64,000 nucleotides of DNA from Galaxea fascicularis (lineage: Eukaryota; Cnidaria; Anthozoa; Scleractinia; Euphylliidae): assembly GCA_948470475.1 (NCBI GenBank), contig OX419345.1:2792501-2856500 (forward strand), written 5' to 3'. Position 1 is the stretch's first letter, and the number at the start of each line of letters is the position of its first letter. The position numbers were made by a program, and so were the translations under genes. The notes beneath the pieces were generated by a model that searched no databases, was not told the DNA's origin, and worked only from the letters and a program-made list of their open reading frames with translations. Below, piece by piece: positions 40,639-50,200 of the stretch.

Positions 40639-43492
40639 TTGTACAACAAGTTTATCTCATTGCCTTCTGTATACACAGCAAGGAAAATCCACCAAAATCC
40701 TCATTTTTAAAGAGAAATTACCAGATCAATATTGAAACAATGGTATTTGAATTTTGCTCGATTTTGCCCATTGACCAATTTCTATTGTTTCAACAATCAT
40801 AGGCGATTTTCTCGGTTAATATAAGAGCTCTAGCGTTGTAACTTGGACCACATGTTTATCTCATTGCCTTTTTTATACACAGCAAGGAAAATCCACCAAA
40901 ATCCTCATTTTCAAAGAGAAATTACCAGATCAATATTGAAACAATGGTATTTGAATTTTGCTCGATTTTGCTTATTGGCCAATTTCTATTGTTTTGACAA
41001 TCATAGGCGATTTTCTTGGTTAATATAAGAGCTCTAGCGTTGTAACTTGTACAACAAGTTTATCTCATTGCCTTCTTTATACCCAGCAACAAAAATCCAC
41101 CAAAATCGTCATTTTCAAAGAGAAATTACCAGATCAATATTGAAACAATGGTACTTGAATTTTGCTCGATTTTGCCATTGACCAATTTCTATTGTTTCAA
41201 CAATCATACGCGATTTTCTCGGTTAATATAAGAGCTCTAGCGTTGTAACTTGGACCACATGTTTATCTCATTGCCTTCTTTATACCCAGCAACAAAAATC
41301 CACCAAAATCCTCATTTTCAAAGAGAAATTACCAGATCAATATTGAAACAATGGTATTTGAATTTTGCTCGATTTTGCCCATTGACCAATTTCTATTGTT
41401 TCAACAATCATAGGCGATTTTCTCGGTTAATATAAGAGCTCTAGCGTTGTAACTTGGACCACATGTTTATCTCATTGCCTTTTTTATACCCAGCAAGAAA
41501 AATCCACCAAAATCTGCATTTTTTAAGAGAAATTACCAGATCAATATTGAAACAATGGTATTTGAATTTTGCTCGATTTTGCTTATTGGCCAATTTCTAT
41601 TGTTTTAACAATCATAGGGAATTTTCTTGGTTAATATAAGAGCTCTAGCGTTGTATTTTGTACAACAAGTTTATCTCATTGCCTTCTGTATACACAGCAA
41701 GGAAAATCCACCAAAATGCTCATTTTCAAACAGAAATTACCAGATCAATATTGAAACAATGGTATTTGAATTTTGCTCGATTTTGCTTCTTGGCCAATTT
41801 CTATTGTTTCAACTATCATAGGCGATTTTCTCGGTTAATATAAGAGCTCTAGCGTTGTAACTTGGACCACATGTTTATCTCATTGCCTTCTTTATACCCA
41901 GCAACAAAAATCCACCAAAATCCTCATTTTCAAAGAGAAATTACCAGATCAATATTGAAACAATGGTACTTGAATTTTGCTCGATTTTGCCCATTGACCA
42001 ATTTCTATTGTTTCAACAATCATAGGCGATTTTCTCGGTTAATATAAGAGCTCTAGCGTTGTAACTTGTACAACAAGTTTATCTCATTGCCTTCTGTATA
42101 CACAGCAAGGAAAATCCACCAAAATCCTCATTTTTAAAGAGAAATTACCAGATCAATATTGAAACAATGGTATTTGAATTTTGCTCGATTTTGCCCATTG
42201 ACCAATTTCTATTGTTTCAACAATCATAGGCGATTTTCTCGGTTAATATAAGAGCTCTAGCGTTGTAACTTGGACCACATGTTTATCTCATTGCCTTTTT
42301 TATACACAGCAAGGAAAATCCACCAAAATCCTCATTTTCAAAGAGAAATTACCAGATCAATATTGAAACAATGGTATTTGAATTTTGCTCGATTTTGCTT
42401 ATTGGCCAATTTCTATTGTTTTAACAATCATAGGCGATTTTCTTGGTTAATATAAGAGCTCTAGCGTTGTAACTTGTACAACAAGTTTATCTCATTGCCT
42501 TCTTTATACCCAGCAACAAAAATCCACCAAAATCGTCATTTTCAAAGAGAAATTACCAGATCAATATTGAAACAATGGTACTTGAATTTTGCTCGATTTT
42601 GCCATTGACCAATTTCTATTGTTTCAACAATCATACGCGATTTTCTCGGTTAATATAAGAGCTCTAGCGTTGTAACTTGGACCACATGTTTATCTCATTG
42701 CCTTCTTTATACCCAGCAACAAAAATCCACCAAAATCCTCATTTTCAAAGAGAAATTACCAGATCAATATTGAAACAATGGTATTTGAATTTTGCTCGAT
42801 TTTGCCCATTGACCAATTTCTATTGTTTCAACAATCATAGGCGATTTTCTCGGTTAATATAAGAGCTCTAGCGTTGTAACTTGGACCACATGTTTATCTC
42901 ATTGCCTTTTTTATACCCAGCAAGAAAAATCCACCAAAATCTGCATTTTTTAAGAGAAATTACCAGATCAATATTGAAACAATGGTATTTGAATTTTGCT
43001 CGATTTTGCTTATTGGCCAATTTCTATTGTTTTAACAATCATAGGGAATTTTCTTGGTTAATATAAGAGCTCTAGCGTTGTATTTTGTACAACAAGTTTA
43101 TCTCATTGCCTTCTGTATACACAGCAAGGAAAATCCACCAAAATGCTCATTTTCAAACAGAAATTACCAGATCAATATTGAAACAATGGTATTTGAATTT
43201 TGCTCGATTTTGCTTCTTGGCCAATTTCTATTGTTTCAACTATCATAGGCGATTTTCTCGGTTAATATAAGAGCTCTAGCGTTGTAACTTGGACCACATG
43301 TTTATCTCATTGCCTTCTTTATACCCAGCAACAAAAATCCACCAAAATCCTCATTTTCAAAGAGAAATTACCAGATCAATATTGAAACAATGGTATTTGA
43401 ATTTTGCTCGATTTTGCCCATTGACCAATTTCTATTGTTTCAACAATCATAGGCGATTTTCTCGGTTAATATAAGAGCTCTAGCGTTGTAAC
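40639..43492. repeat. tandem duplication of a seven-monomer unit (2 x 1,427 bp)
   Basis: Seven monomers starting at 40639 recur from 42066. Both copies share a one-base deletion in GCCATTGACC (41173 and 42602), the change CATACGCG just after it, AAATCGTCATTTT before it, and GTTGTATTTTGTACAAC at about 41650 and 43077. The shared deletion makes the spacing 1,427 instead of 1,428 and shows that it preceded the duplication. Confidence 0.87.
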
Positions 43493-46138
43493 TTGGACCA
43501 CATGTTTATCTTATTGCCTTCTTTATACCCAGCAAGAAAAATCCACCAAAATCCTCATTTTCAAAGAGAAATTACCAGATCAATATTGAAACAATGGTAT
43601 TTGAATTTTGCTCGATTTTGCTTATTGGCCAATTTCTATTGTTTTAACAATCATAGGCGATTTTCTTGGTTAATATAAGAGCTCTAGCGTTGTAACTTGT
43701 ACAACAAGTTTATCTCATTGCCTTCTTTATACCCAGCAACAAAAATCCACCAAAATCCTCATTTTCAAAGAGAAATTACCAGATCAATATTTAAACAATG
43801 GTATTTGAATTTTGCTCGATTTTGCCCATTGACCAATTTCTATTGTTTCAACAATCATAGGCGATTTTCTCGGTTAATATAAGAGCTCTAGCGTTGTAAC
43901 TTGGACCACATGTTTATCTCATTGCCTTTTTTATACCCAGCAAGAAAAATCCACCAAAATCTGCATTTTTTAAGAGGAATTACCAGATCAATATTGAAAC
44001 AATGGTATTTGAATTTTGCTCGATTTTGCTTATTGGCCAATTTCTATTGTTTCAACAATCAGAGGCGATTTTCTCGGTTAATATAAGAGCTCTAGCGTTG
44101 TAACTTGGACCACAACTTTATCTTATTGCCTTCTTTATACCCAGCAACAAAAATCCACCAAACTCCTCATTTTCAAAGAGAAATTACCAGATCAATATTG
44201 AAACAATGGTATTTGAATTTTGCTCGATTTTGCTTATTGGCCAATTTCTATTGTTTCAACAATCATAGGCGATTTTCTCGGTTAATACAAGAGCTCTAGC
44301 GTTGTAACTTGGACCACATGTTTATCTCATTGCCTTCTTTATACCCAGCAACAAAAATCCACCAAAATCCTCATTTTCAAAGAGAAATTACCAGATCAAT
44401 ATTGAAACAATGGTACTTGAATTTTGCTCGATTTTGCCCATTGACCAATTTCTATTGTTTCAACAATCATAGGCGATTTTCTCGGTTAATATAAGAGCTC
44501 TAGCGTTGTAACTTGGACCACAAGTTTATCTCATTGCCTTCTTTATACCCAGCAACAAAAATCCACCAAAATCCTCATTTTCAAAGAGAAATTACCAGAT
44601 CAATATTGAAACAATGGTATTTGAATTTTGCTCGATTTTGCTTATTGGCCAATTTCTATTGTTTTAACAATCATAGGCGATTTTCTTGGTTAATATAGGA
44701 GCTCTAGCGTTGTAACTTGTACAACAAGTTTATCTCATTGCCTTCTGTATACACAGCAAGAAAAATCCACCAAAATCCTCATTTTCAAACAGAAATTACC
44801 AGATCAATATTGAAACAATGGTATTTGAATTTTGCTCGATTTTTCTTCTTGGCCAATTTCTATTGTTTCAACTATCATAGGCGATTTTCTCGGTTAATAT
44901 AAGAGCTCTAGCGTTGTAACTTGGACCACAAGTTTATCTCATTGCCTTCTTTATACCCAGCAACAAAAATCCACCAAAATCCTCATTTTCAAAGAGAAAT
45001 TACCAGATCAATATTGAAACAATGGTATTTGAATTTTGCTCGATTTTGCCCATTGACCAATTTCTATTGTTTCAACAATCATAGGCGATTTTCTCGGTTA
45101 ATATAAGAGCTCTAGCGTTGTAACTTGGACGACATGTTCATCTCATTGCCTTCTTTATACCCAGCAACAAAAATCCACCAAAATCCTCATTTTCAAAGAG
45201 AAATTACCAGATCAATATTGAAACAATGGTATTTGAATTTTGCTCGATTTTGCCCATTGACCAATTTCTATTGTTTCAACAATCATAGGCGATTTTCTCG
45301 GTTAATATAAGAGCTCTAGCGTTGTAACTTGGACCACATGTTTATCTCATTGCCTTCTTTATACCCAGCAACGAAAATCCACCAAAATCCTCATTTTCAA
45401 AGAGAAATTACCAGATCAATATTGAAACAATGGTATTTGAATTTTGCTCGATTTTGCTTATTGGCCAATTTCTATTGTTTTAACAATCATAGGCGATTTT
45501 CTTGGTTAATATAGGAGCTCTAGCGTTGTAACTTGTACAACAAGTTTATCTCATTGCCTTCTGTATACACAGCAAGAAAAATCCACCAAAATCCTCATTT
45601 TCAAACAGAAATTACCAGATCAATATTGAAACAATGGTATTTGAATTTTGCTCGATTTTGCTTATTGGCCAATTTCTATTGTTTCAACTATCATAGGCGA
45701 TTTTCTCGGTTAATATAAGAGCTCTAGCGTTGTAACTTGGACCACAAGTTTATCTCATTGCCTTCTTTATACCCAGCAACAAAAATACACCAAAATCCTC
45801 ATTTTCAAAGAGAAATTACCAGATCAATATTGAAACAATGGTATTTGAATTTTGCTCGATTTTGCCCATTGACCAATTTCTATTGTTTCAACAATCATAG
45901 GCGATTTTCTCGGTTAATATAAGAGCTCTAGCGTTGTAACTTGGACCACAAGTTTATCTTATTGCCTTCTTTATACCCAGCAACAAAAATCCACCAAAAT
46001 CCTCATTTTCAAAGAGAAATTACCAGATCAATATTGAAACAATGGTATTTGAATTTTTGCTCGATTTTGCTTATTGGCCAATTTCTATTGTTTCAACAAT
46101 CATAGAAGATTTTCTCGGTTAATATAAGAGCTCTAGCG

Positions 46139-46815
46139 TTGTAACTTGGACCACATGTTTATCTCATTGCCTTTTTTTATACCCAGCAAAAAAAATCCAA
46201 CAAAAACATCATTTTCAAAGAGAAATGACCTGATGAATCTTGTAAGAATGGTATTTGAATATTGCTCGATTTTGGCCATTGACCAATTTCTATTGTTTCA
46301 ACAATCATAGGCGATTTTCTCGGTTAATATAAGAGCTCTAGCGTTGTAACTTGGACCACATGTTTATCTCATTGCCTTCTTTATACCCAGCAAGAAAAAT
46401 CCACCAAAATCCTCATTTTCAAAGAGAAATTATCACATCAATATTGAAACAATGGTATTTGAATTTTGCTCGATTTTGCCCATTGACCAATTTCTATTGT
46501 TTCAATAATCATAAGCGATTTTCTCGGTTAATATAAGAGCTCTAGCGTTGTAACTTGGACGACATGTTTATCTTATTGCCTTCTTTATACCCAGCAAGAC
46601 AAATGCACAAAAATCTTCATTGAAAAAGAAATGACCATATGAATGTTAAAACAATGGTATCTGAATTTTGCTCCATTTTGCTCATTGACCAATTGCTATT
46701 TTTTGACGAATCATAGTTGATTTTCTCGGTTAATATAAGTGCTTTAGCGTTGTAACTTGGACCACACGTTCATGTCATTCCCTTCTTTATATTTAGAGCT
46801 CTAGCGTTGTAACTT
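46139..46815. repeat. degenerate right end of the satellite array
   Basis: The unit at 46150-46346 has many substitutions (for example AAATGACCTGATGAATCTTG). The next is nearly normal, the one from 46555 is decayed again, and the last is cut from TTTATA straight to AGAGCTCTAGCGTTGTAACTT at 46795-46815. Decay at an array edge is expected where unequal exchange is rare. Confidence 0.85.
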
Positions 46816-47078
46816 AAGCCTCGTTTTTCCCTGAAATACTGTAAACCAGGGGTATTTCCTATCAGATCAGGGAATACCGCAAACATGATAACAAGTGACA
46901 GAATACGAGAATAGTCAGATGTAATCTTATTGTGAGCTTGTTTCTCCTATGTCATTATTCCTTTCCCAACAAATGTGACTTTCGCTTCCCTAGGAAATCA
47001 GAAAATGAACAAATGGGAGGAGTCCAAGTCATCTGTCACCATGGCAACGCTAAGAGCGTCGCTGTGAAGAGGTTCAAC
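46816..47078. other. TAF2 3' flank between stop codon and satellite
   Basis: About 260 bp of non-repetitive sequence that should contain the TAF2 3' UTR. On the minus strand I find no AATAAA or ATTAAA; the nearest variant is AATAAG at 46925-46930. TATAAA and GATAAA occur in nearly every satellite monomer just beyond, so the transcript may end inside the array. Confidence 0.5.
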
Positions 47079-47279
47079 CTACGCGAGGCTGGTGTCGAAC
47101 ATCAGTGGTGAATCATAATTACTGCTACTCGTACTCAGTTTCCTTTTCTCTCGGTCATCTTTGTGTTTATTCTTCTTTTTCTTCTTCTTGTGTTTTTTGC
47201 GCTCGGCCGAGCTGCCCTCGGCATCAGTTTTTAAACGCATTTCACCTCCGCTCTCCGCACCGCTTTCTTCACCTCCAAT
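47079..47279 (-). CDS. TAF2: TAF2 terminal coding exon 30 with lysine-rich tail and stop
   Basis: Encodes [58 protein letters not shown], then LMFDTSLA and a TAG stop. The lysine and histidine run equals the KKKHKHKHK tail of vertebrate TAF2, a likely nuclear-localisation or charged disordered segment. Acceptor ACTCTAG. Confidence 0.92.
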   Translation of the reverse strand: MGGEESGAESGGEMRLKTDAEGSSAERKKHKKKKKKNKHKDDREKRKLSTSSSNYDSPLMFDTSLA

Positions 47280-50200
47280 CTAGAGTAAATAGTAGCAATC
47301 ACAAGGTAAATGAAAATTAACACGAACGGTGTGCGGCTTGTGAAGGGGAGGGGGGCCTGGAAGCGAGTTTCCAATTCTACTTGTATCAGCGGTGAGCATG
47401 CGCAAAGGACTGCTGGAGCACAAAAGGCTAGGAATAAGAAAAAGCGTAAATGTTAGCGGTAAAAAAAATGTCATTCTTGAAAGAGACTGAAATCTAGAAA
47501 TAAAAATGTTGACCTTAATCTTGACACGTAGTTTGCTGGCATCAGAATTAGCAGACTCAACACTCATGGGCGTTCCTGGTTGAGAATCCAAATGACTCAG
47601 ATCTGTGGGAGCAAAATAATTTAGCTGGAAAAAGCGACGTCCAGATAAATATTCTGTTATAGTGACGTAGATTGTTTAGTGCAGTCATTACCATACAATC
47701 AAGAATATTATATATTCCTAAGTTTCTCTAACTTCTCGCTCTAATTTCAAGAAGATTTACTACGAGAAGAAACGACTCGAATAAATCGTCTCACAAAATG
47801 TATTTTAAACTTTACCATAACTAGTAGTTACCATATTTAAAGGGATTTCTCAAATGATTCAAGTGTAGTTTAGTTAGAATTCCCCTTTTATGTGAACCTG
47901 TTTTTCTGTTTTTTCTGACAGAATGTTTCTGAACTAACCTGCAGGCGAGGTTGCTCTCGATGCTTTCCGTTTGTGGCTTTTTCTTGATGTAGTGGATTCC
48001 TCACCGCTCACAGATCCCTTGACAACAATTTCATGTTAGTTGGCGTATGTTCACGAAAACAGGTTAACGACTTTCAAAGGACTTTAATTGGGTAAGCACC
48101 AACTCCCCCTGCGGTGGCCGTACAGAAGCGTACCCCTCCCCAAGAGAAATAAAGTCCGACATGTAAGAGCAACAGGCCCGACACCTTGTCAAGGACGTTT
48201 CTTAATTTTTCATGTTTTTTAGCAAACAACTTACCGGCGAGACTGGAGGTGGTAGAGGCGACAGACTCATAATTTTACGTTCTTTCAAGTCAATTACAAT
48301 ACCCATCTAAAATGGCAAAACAATACACATCAGACTACAGACAACACAAAGTAAATCATCACAGTTTAGGGAACAGCAGAAACTCCACAAAAGAATGCGG
48401 GCCAAAAAACAAGTCCACGTTGGATCAAAGTTTAATAATTTCGCAATGAAGGGAAAACGTAAAACTCTTTACAAGATTGATAAATGTATTGGACTACTTT
48501 CCAAACAGTGTTCGCGTTTTCGCGCAAACCTTAATGGTAATAATAATAATCAGTTTAATTACTCTTTTTGTGGCTTAACAGCTAAATTACAAGAGTGGTC
48601 AAAGTACTTTTATATATATACGTTAACATAAATATTTTACTAAGAATATCTATATGTAATAACTTTGTCGAGACGGTTAGTAGACGCCATGGCAGGATCC
48701 TCTCTGAAGGTGCCTGAACGTAGATTGAATCCATGGGACACAGTTGTGCGCTGTGGTTGCAAGTTAGCAAGGACACCGAACTCTCTGGATAAACTTAGTG
48801 CATGCTGCGGCGTGCCGATCTGAGAGAGTACAAAGACCACAGTGCACAAGTGTGTCCCTGTAAGGAAGTCCAGGAAAGATTATCTCTAAAGCCTGGTTTT
48901 CACTACCGACGCAAGCATAAGCGCAAGCATAAGCGCAAGCACAAGAGCGCTTATTTCACCGTGAAAACGACTTCAACGCAAGCACAAGGATCAAAATTTT
49001 TCCTTTTCTTCTGCTTGCGCTTGTGCTTGCGTCCGTAGTGAAAACCAGACTTGACAAATAAGTGGATTCGTTCCTCTTATGTTTCTGCTTATGCTTATTC
49101 TTATGTTACTGCTGTTTTCACTTGCGCTTGTGCTTATGTTTGCGCTTATGCTTGCGTCGCTAGTGAAAACCAGGCTTAAGGCTTTTTTCTGCACACCCTC
49201 AATTAGGAGGCTAAGATATTCGTGCAAGTCTGCCCAAACTGGGGACGCATACTCCAACCCTGCATGGATCACGCTGGAGAACACCAGAACTAACTCCCCT
49301 TCCATCACACCTGACTTCTTCAAACAACGCAGTGCGTACAGGCGTTCGCTTCGCTAATAACCAACAATTCGAATTAAGAGTCGATTCGTCCGTTTACACA
49401 GATGAATTTACTTTTGTTCAAAAACAAAGCCAGCTCAAGGAACCCATCAACCTTATCCTGCCGGGATAAACATCGAGATCTCTTTAGGAATTTATCTGTT
49501 TACCTCACGCTCGCCTAAATCGATATCTGTTATGAAAATTAACCCGACCAATCTGATGTTGGAGAGTGACAGAAGACTCAAAGAGCCCCAAAACGCTATC
49601 AGATCGACAATATTCAGTCCGTTTATTTGCTGTTTAAATTCAACGCGCAAATTTTCCAATCCCATCATTAAAAATTCAATGCGTTCCGTTTCGACAAAGT
49701 TAACTCTCAAGGCAATATCAGAGCTTTAAAGCTATTTTCCCCAATTAGTGCCACTGGCGCTAGAATAACTAGACACAGAAATAAAGTTGAATTTTACGTT
49801 ATTCATCAGTTTGATTTACAACTGTCAAAATTGCCGGATTGTTGGTGCAAATGGTACACACACAAACAAACACTGACACTGGTCAGTTGCCCTACACTCA
49901 CCCCCTGCGGAGGAACACAGCCAGGTGTTAAGCGGCCCCATAATGCATTGTACAACTCAACGCCATCTTGCCTAAGCCGAGCGTCAACCGAGGAACTGGA
50001 ACTAGAGCAGAAATCAGCTGTTTGCGCTATAGCAATAAATCACATTTTAATCTGTAGTTAAGTTAGTCCCCCCTTAAAACCAACTTAATGCAGCGGCTTC
50101 ACCAATGTGATGTGGGGGGCTCTTGGAAGGTTTGCAGGGGTATTGTCATGTGCTTTCGCTCAATTTGCTTTGCTATTGTACTTGCTTCGTTTCCTTCCCT

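Larger units (their letters stand above)
612..46815. repeat. 204-bp satellite DNA array, about 226 monomers
   Basis: A 204-bp unit repeats head to tail with almost perfect spacing for 46 kb. Monomers share landmarks such as TATAAGAGCTCTAGCGTTG, TTTATACCCAGCAA, CAGATCAATATTGAAACAAT and CTATTGTTTCAACAATCATA. Spacing changes only at about 40551 (-1), 41173 (-1), 42602 (-1) and 46056-46172 (+2 in total). Most neighbours differ by only a few bases; the first and especially the last monomers are diverged and the final one is truncated. Each unit holds a 10-bp inverted repeat (TTGAAACAAT / ATTGTTTCAA, 42 bp apart), the palindrome AGAGCTCT, and in many copies the palindrome ATTGGCCAAT. The array abuts a retrotransposon fragment on the left and ends about 265 bp from the TAF2 stop codon on the right. 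Known satellites of this size are often centromeric, pericentromeric or subtelomeric; the position of this one is not known. Confidence 0.97.
48307..49901. other. TAF2 intron hosting transposon remnants
   Basis: It holds a CR1/L2-like fragment interrupted by an inverted-repeat element. Bases 49374-49901 have no coding signal; the small open frames there match nothing I recognise. Confidence 0.8.

Noticed and set aside
41627..43248. The 64-codon frames at 41627-41821 and 43054-43248
   Set aside because: They are an alternate frame opened by TTGTATTTTG in two copies of the same duplicated block.
656..46536. The series of roughly 200 small open frames of 61 codons as genes
   Set aside because: They are one satellite unit repeated. 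Changes fall freely on amino-acid positions, many copies have stops, and there is no sign of promoter, intron or protein family.
612..46815. CRISPR-like array
   Set aside because: There are no unique spacers between short repeats; the whole 204-bp unit repeats, and the context is a eukaryotic gene.
612..46815. Tandem snRNA, 5S rRNA or spliced-leader genes
   Set aside because: No internal control boxes, 5S sequence or recognisable snRNA motifs; the Sm-like runs lack the final purine. Kept only as a weak idea under the stem-loop finding.
47105..47320. Plus-strand 71-codon open frame
   Set aside because: It is antisense to the lysine-rich TAF2 exon; its S/F/C-rich composition is the complement of AAG and AAA codons.
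48802..49038. Open frames with [15 protein letters not shown] runs
   Set aside because: They translate the GCAAGC/ATAAGC hexamers of the inverted-repeat element; an artefact of a simple repeat.
49079..49357. Plus-strand frame with [26 protein letters not shown] hydrophobic run as a membrane protein
   Set aside because: This too is the hexamer repeat of the inverted-repeat element read in another frame, running on into antisense of the retrotransposon.
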